Part shown: piece by piece, positions 24,908 through 37,900 of the stretch
Position numbering within the stretch: position 1 is the stretch's first letter
Layout: every line of letters begins with the position of its first letter
DNA from: Lethocerus indicus
Taxonomy: Eukaryota > Arthropoda > Insecta > Hemiptera > Belostomatidae
Direction: 5' to 3'
Assembly: GCA_019843655.1 (NCBI GenBank)
Contig: JACDQD010000007.1
Location: forward strand, 7,003,600 to 7,067,599
DNA length: 64,000 nt
Notes under the pieces: model-generated
What the model saw: the letters and a program-made list of their open reading frames with translations, nothing else
The model's database searches: none
What the model was told of the DNA's origin: nothing
Position numbers and translations under genes: made by a program

Positions 24908-27900
24908 GAATAATCCCATTGCACTGCGCGAATTGAGCACGCGTCCTCAAATAGTGCTCAAGTCCTGAAATTGAATAGTGCAAACGTCCGCCGATGGAAA
25001 CACGCGTGAAATTGCGTTAAATTTTCTCTCTGTAAGCAATTTTAACCGACTTTTCGAAGTATACAGAAATATAAATTTCAGAATCTGGACCCGTATATTT
25101 TCGGTTGCATTTAAAAACAAAATGTTCGCTTACATAATACAAAAGGAACTGCAATTTCAGTCGCATATTTCAGCTCAAATTTGAAAACTCAAAATAATTG
25201 TAAGTTTATTGTTTTTATTAACCTTTTGTTGTTTACTCATTTTGCTTAAGTAAAGTCTGGATTTATTTTATAGGTAGGGCGAAGAATGATTTATTTTATT
25301 TTTGTATTTAGATGATATTTAGTTTGAATTTTTCCTTCTGGATTCATAGGCATTAGGAGTGAAGGCTTAATTGTGTTGATCTCCCTTTTTAAATGATCTA
25401 GGAATAACATGTCTGTAAACAAAGTTAGTAATTATTAATTGATTACTCTAATGAACGAAAGTGTACAATATAACAATATATAAATATCTATGTTTGTAAC
25501 ATATAATAAATAAAATGGATTTATTTAAATGTTCAGGAAGGTGAAAAACCGAAAATGGTTTATGATATGACAGAAGTCACACGAACATATGCACGTATGT
25601 ATGTGTATTTGTGTGAACTATTAATAAGACCCGTCATAAATATTTAAAATTAATCGTCTTAATCATTTCCAAGACCCGCTTACCTTTCCGTCAAAAATAT
25701 TCCTTTAGATCCCTCCTAATTTATAGTCTCCGGCAAATAATAAAAATGCGCTTATAAATATTTGATTAGAGAAATGATTAATTATAAGAGGTACGAAGAA
25801 TGTTTACTTGCAACTGTGTATACGTCTCGACAAGACAGAGTGATTAAACGGAAATTCGAAATAAATTTTAATTGCCGGCCAATACGGGCGTTGCTCTGAA
25901 CAGCTTATATATCAGATACATAATTCTGTTCTGGCTTAATATGTATTTGAATCCATTGGAGGCCTCAAGTTTCTCAGGAGCATGCAAGAATTGAATAGAG
26001 TTCAGACTGGACAAACTTTTAAGGATGTGGATGTACTACTTCAACATGTATATGCTAATATATATCTATACAAGTTAGAGATTACTGGCAGGATTAACCC
26101 TGTCCCTGTATTTATTACAGTCTTGTCCTACTCTGTTTACATAAACTGGCTGTATTCAATACAGAATATTCTCTCTACAAAGACAGTCTCTCTTTACTTT
26201 GTTCCGCTACCTACAGGTTTGTGTGTTCGAAAATCAATATACACACATATCCATACGTATGAATGATATGTGGGTTGGGTCCCGAAACCGGAAATGCGAT
26301 TTCATATAGTAATACGAAATATCTTTATTCTATTTATAATTTAGAGCGCAGTGCCTTCATTCCTATACTGAACTTCTATTGCATAATTCGTCCACATTGG
26401 CAGATGTTCGTGCTCTATTTAAATAAGGGGAGGTGGAAGATATGAATGGGAGATATTGTCTGTCTTGGGTGGAATAGGCGTTGCTGATATGATGTGGTAG
26501 GTTCAACAGTACCCGTTTGTTGGCTTCTAGTTGATTTATTAGTCAAGCGGTGAACCTGGAAGTCCGGGAACGAATTATGAGAGAAAGCGTGCAGTAGGCG
26601 GCATGTTGTCGTCGAAACAGTTCAAAGGCCCCTTTAATAAATAAGGATATACTCCTTTCTCCGCTGGAAACGATAACAATGCCAATTAAAGGGGGCAAAC
26701 ATATACGCTTCCATGCCAGCTAAAGAACGCTGTCGTAATTTAGGATTATTAACAAAGTATTCTTTGTTTCATTCCACTGTAAATTTAATAGACAATTGTG
26801 GCATGACTCATCTTTTGACCTAGTTCTACTATCAGAATAAAGCTCGATATAAACCTTGGATGACTCGAACAATGTAAGCCTTTTATTACCCCGAAGATTG
26901 ATTATATTGACGATAGTTATTTATTGGTGGCGCCTCGCTAATGCATTCCACCGTCAGTAATGAGAAATCGAAAAATTAGAGTTATAATTAGACTAAAAAA
27001 GCATAAGATCACATTGGCGAACTGGGACGCCATAACTGGCATATTAAATGCGTGTTACTGACCTATTAAGTTTGGAATCGGATACACAACAACTTCACCT
27101 CGGAAATTAAATTCCGAAGAACATTTTGAATAGATAAATTTTGAATTCGTCGACCGGCGTAAGATGTGCAGACAGGACGCGCCGATCGGAAACTCAGGGT
27201 GGAGGATGGCGAATGGCCGGAACCGATATAGCAGTATGAGCCTCAGTTTCGAGCATAGTTTATCTCGCCAATTTCAGCGTGAGTGTATTGGCGAGGTATT
27301 TATACAAGGCGGGATGCGGGCCTGCAGGCTGTTTGGCGGTTAGGTTCGGTCCGGGAGGGCTGGTGGGGGGTGGTGTTCGGCGGGCGACCTTGGCGTACTC
27401 CACTACACGTGCCAGTTGCACACTGCCCCTCATGGAACGACTCTAGTCAACACAGTGCCAATTCTGATCTGACGAGAGACCGACGTCGGCAGAGCGGAGT
27501 GCCCACACCGCAGGTATTACTACGGGTTCCGATCGGGGTCAACTTCGCCAACTTGATGGCGGGGGGAACCGAGTAATCGCAATTACTCGTGAACGTTTCG
27601 TGACTTACTCACGCCCCGCCGGAACCGCCCGCCCGACGGCTACAGTGGAGGAAAAGGTCTAGAATGTTGACTGTTCAATATTTTTGTCGACCAATCATTC
27701 GGAGGAGATTTCATATTCCGAAAGGTCATTTCCTCCCCACTTTCTACGGTTCAGGCTCCCGCCTGAAAACAATCTCCCAGGGGGTCCAGTTTTCATTTAT
27801 TCTTGACTACTACAAATTATTAGCTCAGTCTTTATCCCCTTCTGTTTATTTTCCTAAGGTCAAAATACCCTATCTCGTAGTAGCAGAATGTATCTTGATA

Positions 27901-29729
27901 ATTATCAGTGTTTAAGGCCCCCATTGCTGACATCACTAGTGTTGAGATATCCCCAGAAATACTATTCCGGGTATGATTTTGAGCGTTCGTTCAAATTATT
28001 ACTTAGTATTGTGAAAATAAAATCATTATTTTTTCGTTTGGAATTTTCCAATCCAAGTGTTCACTAATAATCAAACCGGAATCAGTGACCGTGTCGGTGT
28101 GATACATAAACAAGGTGACAGAATTGATAGTGCGATTCTCCGTTTCCACTCTCCGAATTGTTCTAATTCTAGACCGGTCTGGGCTTCTCGGCGTCGTCAT
28201 TAGCATTCCGTCAGCAAGTTAGTGAGTCGCCTACGCGTTTATATCGGGGTATTCGTAATTACTGATATAATCGCGAATCTGATAACGAGTCGAATCTTAA
28301 CGCATTCAAAATTTATCCTAAATTTAACCAACATTTTTGGGGCAAGAACCTCCTTTTTACGACCTTTTTAATTGAGTCCCCGTTTTTTAACGGATCACTA
28401 TTTTACACCGCAAAGCTGATAATTATTCGTGTTTCTGTATTTTCTGGGCAGAAAATATTTCCAACTGGAATTAGATGGGAATAAGTGCCGGAATTACGTC
28501 CGCTGTGGGGGTTTTTCGTATTACTTGTGCTCTAATACTGGACTGATCAGATATCACGATCTCTTACTTGGACCCTTTCACTGCTTACGATATCTAAGTA
28601 TACATCAGGGCGGGCATGAATAAGCTTCGTTGTCCGGAAACCAAGTTTATTTTCTTAAAAACACGCTTTATACCAACGATTGAAATGAAATAAAGTTCCA
28701 TTATTGGCGTATTCCCTACAAGTATCAGGATTGCAATTAAGAGTGGAAAATAAATTTGTGAAAGGAAAGCTTATAAAGAATGATACAAACAGTGAGCATG
28801 ATACAAGGACGAATATTGGATAGATTCAGTATATGCGGGAATTTCAAATATTCCATACACATGTATACCTTATGCATGTAGAAACGTATATTTTAGTCGT
28901 AGGTACATGAAAACTATTTTCCACATACAATATGGGGAATAAATATGTGTGTGGTGTGGAGGGTGTACGGGGACGTATTTATACAGACGATGACGGTTTT
29001 ATGTTTCAAAATCCAGCATTCACTCGATTGTTTTGGTTCAAAGGTGGTTCTATTCTCTGTTTTGACGCAGAGTCCATTGCGTTCTCCGGACGGGATATAA
29101 GCGATATATCCCGCTGGGGAAGTGCAGGCGGAACACGTACGGGTGCCTTTTTTTGTTTTCAATGACCAAACTGCAATTGATCTTGAACCGGAATGCCGTT
29201 AACGCGGCAAGGTGTCGTTGTGCTCGGTCTGCCTTTGACCGGAGAGATGCACACTTATGAATAATGGAATGCACCACTGGCCTCAGCATTTGAAAACGCA
29301 CCTTGCAGACAACAATTGCCACTTATGAAAAATGTAGGCCTCCGGTTATTTTCTTTTTTTTTCGAGATATAAATATTGGGTCGAGGCTATTCGGGTCATG
29401 GGCAAATTTACTTCTTCTCACAACCGACATTAATTTTTTCCTCCCCGATAACAATCTGTGTCGACAATATCGTGTTTAAATACTTATTAACGTTAAACAA
29501 GTAGTTTTTTATATCGTGTTAACTTTTTGGAGTTTAGCTTGACTCTTTTCTGGTTTCGCCATCGTCACTAGGTCTGGTCGGTCGATCGATGATGAAAGTT
29601 TGTTTACAGCTTTTATTATCTAAATGAATTCGCGGTATTGGTTTACTCCGTTTTCGATCGTGTAACCACCTCACTTTTTGTTCAACTGTAGACAAGTAAA
29701 TCGTGTAATTTAGACTGATTTAATTGCAG
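24908..29729. other. Spacer between P450 genes 3 and 4
   Basis: About 4.8 kb without a supportable gene. Two TAGACCGG-type motif copies occur at 27204-27233 (plus) and 28168-28195 (minus). The open frames 25982-26266, 27283-27576 and 27664-27915 have no domain I recognise. The 27.28-27.6 kb part is richer in G and C than its surroundings. Confidence 0.4.
25505..25514 (+). terminator. Possible poly(A) signal of gene 3
   Basis: AATAAATAAA (two overlapping AATAAA) lies about 600 nt after the gene 3 stop codon. It is the first canonical signal I see downstream and would give a 3' UTR of about 0.6 kb. Confidence 0.35.
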
Positions 29730-29772
29730 GGTTGATAATTTCAAGAGAGGCCGGTAGAGAGTGGGCCCAATA
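29728..29772 (+). other. 5' UTR splice acceptor of gene 4
   Basis: TTTAATTGCAG ends at 29729, 43 nt before the start codon, matching the acceptor-like site before gene 2. It suggests an untranslated first exon upstream. Confidence 0.4.
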
Positions 29773-32700
29773 ATGATTATTCTGGTGTACGTCTGCCTGG
29801 CTCTGCTGGCGGTGTTCATCCTACAGATGTTCTCCTGGCCTTCGCCAAGGACCTATTGGCACGTCTCCAAAATACCGGGCCCGAAAGGACTTCCCCTACT
29901 CGGCGTCGCGCTCGAGATGGGCAAATTTGCTAGAGGAGGTGAGTCTTCCAATTATCGCCTTATATTTGTCAAGCTCTCGGAATTGAATTTAGAACTGTAC
30001 AGTGCAGTCAGAACCCAACCGGGATAGGACACTCCGGATCAAAAGCTGCGCGCAGACCGCAGAAGATCGGTGACAACCGTGCAGGTATAAGGGAAAATGA
30101 GTAATCGTACAACTGCCACGTATAAAACAGAGGAGTTTAATGTTGATTGTTTATTTTAATGCAAAGCCAACGCCAATCGACCGCCTGTATATTCGAATTT
30201 TTCGGTTTACGAACGAGTTATTTTGAATTTTCAGATACCTTGTTCAAGCATCAAATTATTTTTGTACAACGAGAACTACGAACTTATAAAGATATGGAAT
30301 AAATTGTATATAAACCGCGGTAAATTCTTCACGTTCCTTGCTACCGAATCGATGGACTGGGCTAAAATAATTAGAAGAATACGAAGCGCTTAAAATATAT
30401 AGAGGTATAGGGCTCTTGAATATTTGTATTCATGCAGGGAAACGCGTGCAGTATTTCTACAGTTCAGGGACAGGATGACACGAGGCCCAGTGTAAATAGA
30501 AGCTCTAATTAGGACCTGACTAGGTTCCATATTAGTCCCAATTGGGTACTCGCGGCCTCCGCTTAGTCCCGCCGCCGTGCCCCTGCCCCGCAAACCCGCA
30601 ATAAAAAAACAGTCGTCGAACATTATTTCGTCGAATAAAAACGGCGTTTTTCTATCGGTACGAACGTTTATCTATAATTAACTTACAATGATGAACAGAG
30701 CGCGGACTCAAACAATGTATGGTGAAGTGAAATCCAGTATAAAAACCCAGTAATAGTTGTATAACTAAGATGTGGAGGATCCCAGTAGCCGGCGGAACGA
30801 CGGGAAATCTGGTCATAGCGGATGTTGTGTATTCTTGTCAAGGCCAAGGACACTCTTATGTTAGTGCGGTAGGTCGATGTCCACCGACCCATGGAGTGTA
30901 CCCGGTTACTTTGCCGGTTATTTTAAGTTGACGTTTGACAGATTTTTGTGAAAATCTCCTACTCCGAAGTCGTCTCCTTTTCCAGCAGTAATTAGGTATT
31001 TTTGCCCGACGCTTTGCAGGATATCTGACGTACATCGGGACATTGGTCAAGGCGTACAAGGGCGTGGTCAAAACCTGGGTGTTCGGTACGCCGATCGTCT
31101 ACCTGAGTGATCCCAAATATTTGGAGGTACATTGCAAACTGAATATTTCATATTTTAATAAATACAAATTGAAAAGACAATATATTGGGTTGGCTAATAA
31201 GTAATGGCCGTTTTTTCAATTTGAATTAGCGCGTGAATAAAGAAGTGTTTTGGCATATTGTTTTATTGTTATTCGAAAGAGCTTTCTTTTCTCTATAAGA
31301 TAGTATATGAGATTTTTTGTTGACCTTAATTTTTTTTTATTTTAAGATCATTGAAATGGAGTGCCAAGAAACGGCCATTACTTATTAGCCAACCCAATAG
31401 ATTAAGTTCTAAATTTCTCGTGAAAATGATTTGTAGCATTTATTACACGATTCTTCCTGCATTCATTCCTGTTGACACCATTATTTGACCAGCGTTTAAA
31501 CATGATTTGTCTTAAATAAAAGCCATTACTTTATTTCCCCATATTTTCACGTGTTCCTGTTCAGGTTCTGTTGCCGGGTACGTCCAACACTAAGAAGGGA
31601 ATGGTGTACGAATTTCTGCCTGACTGGTTGGGAGACGGCCTTCTCCTTAGTCACGGTACATGAGTTATATTTCGATTTTTCTGTGCGTCCTATTGTGCAA
31701 ATGGCATTGAAGATTGTAAGTAAGTACGGGTAAAAAAAGCAGCGTGAAAGACTACTCCGGCGGTGTATTTCGAAACAAATATTATTGCGCAATACGAAAT
31801 TTAAGTCGCAAGAATTATCTCTCTGCACTATATTGGAATTAATTAAAAGTTCGTACAAATCGAAAACATTTTAATGCAGTATGGTGATCTCTCTTACATA
31901 ACAGCTGCGTCCCGATAATAGAGCAAATTAGGCCTCCGCTATCCATACAAATGTATCCCGGTTTTTAATCCCAGGTACAAATCGAATTTTCATTGAATTG
32001 ATAATTTTAATTATGAAAAAAGATTCGTATATACAAAATCGGGAAGAGTAATTAATTTACGAGTGTCACATTTGAATATCTGTGGCGTTTTTTCAGATGA
32101 AAAAGTTAAGGAATATTTCTTCCGCAAAATTCTTGAATGAATTTAGGGAAATGGAACTTAACGATCCACATTTCTGTGAGTTAATGTCCCGAGTAATTTT
32201 CAAAATTCTCGTGTCCCCTATCGCCAGGCAATAAATGGAAGATGAGAAGAAGAATGCTGACTCCAGCGTTCCATTTTAAAATCCTCGAGGACAACGTGCA
32301 GACTCTGAACAAAAACTCAATTATGCTCTGCGAAAAACTAAAATCCGCCAACGGGGAATCAATTTCAGTCGCATCCTACGTCAAGCCTTTCTCTCTGGAC
32401 GTTATTTGCGGTAAAGTATTCAATTTATTTCGCTCGCAACATACCGTCGATTTTTGGTTCTGACACAACGAAACATCATTTGCGTTGTTCAATCATTTTA
32501 ACGGATAAGTGTTTCAGAGACTGCAATGGGGGTGTCCCTGGATTCACAGAAGGGTGATGGTCAGGATTATGTGCAGTCTACTCTGAGGTATTCTGAGGCT
32601 TATTACTCAGTTTTACTGCTTTATTTAAAAGTAAATTGTATTATAATTAACTATACAGTGTTCTACTTGTCCAGGATGTGTGAGATTTTCAGCATAAGAG

Positions 32701-34624
32701 CCACACAGTTTTGGCTCTTCAGAGATTGGATGTTTTACCTTCACAAATTGGGCTCTGAATTCAGACGAATTGCTCACAAGCAGCACAACTTTACGAACAA
32801 AGTTAGTGCTATAAAATTATAAGATATTCTACTTATTTGACGATTTGATGAATTTGATGACTTATTTCTAATAATATTATAAAAAATTAATAAATAATCA
32901 GGACTGATATTTTAGGTCATAGAAGATAGGGTGAAGTTACTGAATGATAAAATTACTTCAGGGGATTATGTTACATGTAAGATAAATGTTTTAAATTATT
33001 TATTCATATTATTTTATATTTTATAATATTTTTCTTTATTTTAATCTTATTTGTTACTTAATTTTATTACTTAACGAAACATATTTTGTTACTTACTTTT
33101 TTTCTTAAATTATATATATTCCTTATATTATTTCAAATTTCATTTTATTTTGAATACTATTAACAATTTAACCAATTGTATTCGGTACAATATTATAGCC
33201 AAAGCTCCAAGACCTTTTCTGGACAACTTGATTGAGTATGCTAATAAAAATCCAGGAGTATTTAATTATCCTGATATACGAGAAGAAGTGGACACATTTA
33301 TGTTTGCAGTATGTATAGGAATTTTTTTATGGTTCCTGTCTGAATTCATACACGTTCAGCAATAACAATGTAATAACTTTATTTCATGCCTGATACAAAA
33401 ATAGAAGGAAAATAAATTACTGAAATTTAAGAAATTCTTTTTTCCAGGGATACGACACTACATCCACTTCTATATCTTTCATACTGTTCATTCTGGGAAC
33501 ATACATTGATGTGCAGGTATGGAACTGAATGTCAAAATTGAAAAAATATTTGTGTCTATCATAAATTGCTCTAGTCTTAATTTATTTCAGAAATAAAATT
33601 CAGATGCAATCTACATTTGAAATTATTTAAAATAAATAATATAATATATAATAAAATAATATAATTAAAATATGAATATTATATATTGATTTTTGAATGA
33701 TGAGTAGTTTGAATCTATATTACTATAGGAAAAAGTAGTGGCTGAATTGAATGAAATATTTGGCAACAGCGACAGAAGTGTTGATCTGAAAGATATTCAA
33801 CAGATGACCTACACAGAAAAAGTAATCAAAGAATCACTACGTCTTTACACACCGGTCCCACTTGTTTCAAGAACTACTACTGAGGATTTAAAACTAGGTT
33901 TTTTTTTTTATTGATCTTTCATTTTAAATATAGAATGGATGTTTAAAAATATTTTCTCAATGACATATATGAATGTTTGTATTCAGATGATGGCCTCATA
34001 ATTCCACCGGGAGTGCATCTGATTATACCGACTTTCTACATCCATCGGAACCCGGAGTCGTTCCCTGACCCGGAAAAATTTAATCCTGAAAGGTTTTCAG
34101 AGGAAAACCCCCACAAGCGACATCCAATGTCTTACATTCCATTCAGTGCAGGACCGAGGAACTGTATCGGTAATGAAATCTGTTAAAGCATCTGAGCTTG
34201 GGGAAATTATATTTGCTACGACTATTACATGTATCAACTCCTCTAATCATTTTCAAAGACAAATATTCACCAAACAATTGGGACATGTACAAGTTTAATT
34301 TTAAAAATGTATACACTTATAATTGCATGAATATTTATTTTTTATATTTGCAATCAGGTCCAGTGTCCTGTGGGTATTTTACATTTAAATACAGTTATAT
34401 GTATAATTAACTATCATGTCAAGAAATAAATGTATTCATTCTAAATTTCAACATTTTCAGGCCAGAAATTCGCATTGGTAGAGATGAAAATAGTGATCGC
34501 GACAATTCTCAGAAAATTTCGCATTGAGTCAGTTACAAAAATTGGTGATTTCACTTTAGAAGTCAACATCGTTTTACAGCCTAGTGTCCCACTGATGGTT
34601 AAATTTATACCACGAGATCAGTGA
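29773..34624 (+). CDS. CYP4: P450 gene 4: CYP4 family, atypical I-helix, 499 aa
   Basis: Twelve exons join cleanly: 29773-29938, 31020-31126, 31565-31655, 32228-32410, 32518-32587, 32675-32801, 32916-32976, 33199-33308, 33448-33516, 33729-33897, 33987-34169, 34461-34624 (1500 nt with stop). Seen: anchor MIILVYVCLALLAVFILQMF; hinge KIPGPKG; helix C NKWKMRRRM; ExxR 363-366 in KESLR; FNPERF; heme loop [10 protein letters not shown] with axial Cys 444. Helix I reads FMFAGYDTTSTS. The Glu that CYP4 enzymes use to form an ester with heme is Ala 305, and the His of GHDTT is Tyr 307. The acid and threonines needed for oxygen activation remain, so activity is plausible with altered heme attachment or substrate range. 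The donor of intron 10 is GT followed by a long T run, a weak consensus. Exons 5-10 are strongly AT-rich at third positions compared with exons 1-3. Intron 2 carries a mariner-type element. Confidence 0.92.
31185..31397. mobile_element. Mariner-type MITE in gene 4 intron 2
   Basis: A 213-bp element has nearly perfect inverted ends of about 30 nt: TTGGGTTGGCTAATAAGTAA at the left and its complement at the right. It is flanked by TA on both sides (31183-31184, 31398-31399). The TTGGGTTGGC.A.(T)AAGT terminus is typical of mariner elements in insects (family knowledge). No transposase is encoded. Confidence 0.85.
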
Positions 34625-34654
34625 GAAGATGAGTTTTAATTTATCTAAAAGCCG

Positions 34655-34697
34655 AATAAATAAACTTGTAATTATATTATACTCTAATTCCAATAAA
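34655..34697 (+). terminator. Poly(A) signals of gene 4
   Basis: AATAAATAAA at 34655-34664 and AATAAA at 34692-34697 lie 30-75 nt after the stop codon, implying a short 3' UTR. Confidence 0.55.
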
Positions 34698-34759
34698 GTG
34701 TGAAATATTATTCTTATTTCAGAGATGATTAATTTCTCTAACTCTATTCTAATATATTA

Positions 34760-34950
34760 GGGGGACCAGAAAGTAATATCGTTTTTTCACATTATATTTC
34801 AAACTAACAAATCTTTAACAAATTTTTATTTTTTTAAGTGGTGTAATCACCGTGTTTTTAATCTAATCTTAAAATGTCTTTGGTACGACTTTTAAGTACA
34901 CCATCAGCTGACAAATAACATGCACAGAAACGACATTATTTTCTGGCCCC
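34760..34950. mobile_element. Short TIR element downstream of gene 4
   Basis: A 191-bp element with inverted ends: GGGGGACCAGAAAGTAATAT at the left and ACATTATTTTCTGGCCCC at the right, which is complementary with one gap and few mismatches. TA sits outside both ends (34758-34759, 34951-34952). Length, TA flanks and lack of coding capacity fit a Tc1/mariner-derived MITE. Confidence 0.7.
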
Positions 34951-34952
34951 TA

Positions 34953-37900
34953 ATAATATCAGAAACCATACCCGCCGTAAAACCGTTCCCTTCAAGGTAT
35001 CAAAATGTTTTTAAGCATAGGTTTAAAAAAAATAGTACTACAATCTACAAATTTGTAGCTTATTAAGTTCAAGATTTGCTTAAGCTTACTTTATAGAAAG
35101 GCCCCCTGAAAGATTCGTCTAGGCAATCCCTGGCCTACCGATCGGTCGTGCGGGTTAGTATTAGGAATGTTATACGGCGCCATTCCAATAGCCTTCCGTT
35201 ATAGCATATCGTTCTTTCGTGCGATTTACTGATACCACCAGTATGTTCTTCTATTTGCCTCGGTTTCTCGTCTTTGTCATAACAATTAAAATATTGAAAA
35301 ATACTTAAACTTGTCGGGGTGATTATCACCCTATCACAACTTAAACAAATTATTTTCACATTGAGATAAATGCACCATTAATTTAAACAGAAGTTGACAA
35401 ATAATTTAAACTGTCTTATAACGTCAGTAAAGCTAGCTTAGCAAATCATGTGTTTGAATTTAGAATTATCAGAATAATATTTTCTACGTCATAAATTCAA
35501 ATGGAAATCGTATTATACGTAACAATCTCACTACAGGTCGTGGGCAGAGCTTCATTTTGTGCAAGACACATAATACCAAATGAACTGTTTTAATCGGTTA
35601 AGTGTGAACAGTGCAATCAGTGCGACAATTGTGCCTCACGATGCCAGAAGATGGCAAGAAGCCGAAGTAGGTCCAAATTAGCTAATGTTATAACATTATA
35701 ACTGTTTTACAATTATTATCATAAAAATCTAGTGCATGTTTCCTTTTTTTTCTTTATGTGCCTTATCCAGTCCGGAGCATGGCAATTATCACTGAGAGCC
35801 GAAAATCCGGTGAAGATCTCTACCGAGGTTGGTAAGGACCAATTCCTCAGTTGTGTTTAACCAGCCAGCAAATTCAGGGCCCCCTATACCTATCACCCTT
35901 GCCCTGAATGGCGAGTTGCAGTGGCCTGTACTTGTTCACATGACTCGTTATGAGCCCTGAACACTTTACATGACTCGTTATGAGCCCTGGACACTTTACA
36001 TGACTCGTTATGCGCCCTGGACACTGCAGACACTTCTTCACTCATGGCTCGGTCAACTAGGCACATCTCCATTGCCATTTAGCTTTTTGTCCGTATATAT
36101 AATACTTGAGAGGCTCTCCACTGTCTGTTGCAATGTAGAAAACCCATAGACCCATTTAGGCGTACGCGAATTCATGTTTTCGACGCTAAATTTGATGTAC
36201 GAAACGCTCCCTTTTTATTGCTACTGAACTGAATTAAATACCCGGGTAGGCAATGAAATTCGAGAGCTCCGAAGCGTCCGTAAAACGAACGAAACGACAA
36301 GAGAAAAGGAAATTGCAGATAAACTACAGCGGAAGACTAATTTTCCTACAGAGGGAAGATAACACTTTTTGAAGAGTGAGGAAAGTATTTACACGAGCGA
36401 AGGGGTTTTTGCCGCCTTTCGTCTCTTCTATTGACCTTTGTTTCAACCTTTGTTTACAGAAGCCGATCCCCACTTCCTCTAAATTCTCTGGAATTAAGCA
36501 GCCCGAAATGTTATTCCAAAGTAAAGTATGAGGGCAGTAATTTTCTAGGATTTCCTTTTCTGCAAATAATTCACCGGCTAATGAGAACCGGTTAAAAATG
36601 TAACTTATAGTATCGTGTAGTTTATACAAGACAGTGACAAGAAGCCAATACCTGTCTGGTTAATGGATCTGATAGCAGAATGGAGAATGAAATTCGTCAT
36701 AGCGTAGTAAGTAAAGAAATACAGCGTATTACTGACGGAGTTCCACTGACAATTCGTTGTTAGTGGAAATGTTTTTCTGTTTTTGAAACTGTGTTCCACC
36801 AAACTTTCCCCATTTCGAGGGCCTGATCCTTATTCTCGTATTCTTCGCTTCCTAAAAAAAATGGAGTATTACAAAGTGTAACGGTATCATGAAAGATTTG
36901 ACAGGCCGCTTCAAATTCATTCAAAGTTTTCCCTTCAAAGTTTCAAGAGGCCCGGTGTTGTTCAGGAGAAGGCGAAATGAATCCTGTCCATTTTTATTGT
37001 TTCTGTTTTCAATTTTTCGCCCCAGAGAACTCGGCGCAATAATTTCGGAGTTCGTTATTTCTGATCGGTGAAAAAAAAGGTCTGCCAAAGAATACCATCC
37101 ACTAAGGTAAAGTGGACGCGAAAAATGTATATCGATATTTTTCTAAACAAAATAACGATTGTCTCTCTACCCTCCAGCAATTAATTATAAATACCCTTGA
37201 AACTAGTATGAATTTTTCCAGTGAGTGAAGCCGTCGTCTAATATATTAAACCAGGCTACATGTGAAACTATATGTATGGAATATGATTTAGTAAGTTATA
37301 GCGATACATGTTCTGCTGTAATATTATCTATGAATATTGAGATTTTTTTTTCGAATTTTACAGTTACGAATTACATTATTCACCGCGGACATGAAATCCA
37401 GCCTTTATATGTTACATAATAATTAAAATATTATTGCCCTAAAACGTCCAACCTTGTGTCAATTAATTCAGCGGCGGCAAGGAGCGCCTCGTCGACCTTT
37501 CCTACCGCCTATGGCTGGATCCTGTGTTGGGCAAGGTGAAGGAGGAGATCTCGGGTTTCGGAAGTCGTGCGCCAGCCTGCTGTCGTCCTCGGTCCAGAGC
37601 GAGGACTTTATTATAATGCCGCGAGGGGCGAGGGGCGAGGAGATTTGCTCCGACCTCACCTGCACAACTCATCGCCGTTCCGCCTTGAAACGATATCCGA
37701 TGGAAGCGGCCGTCTTGCCCTCATTGCCGTCCGACAGAACGGCCCCTGACTCTCGCTCAATCGCCTCCGACCGGACCTCAGTTTATTTATCAAGTCATAC
37801 GACGTATCAAGGAAGTTGACTTTTACTCTACCGCCGCACAAGCAACATCGGCATTGGCAAAAATATCCCCACACTTTTCGACGCGGAACCGTTTTTCGAA

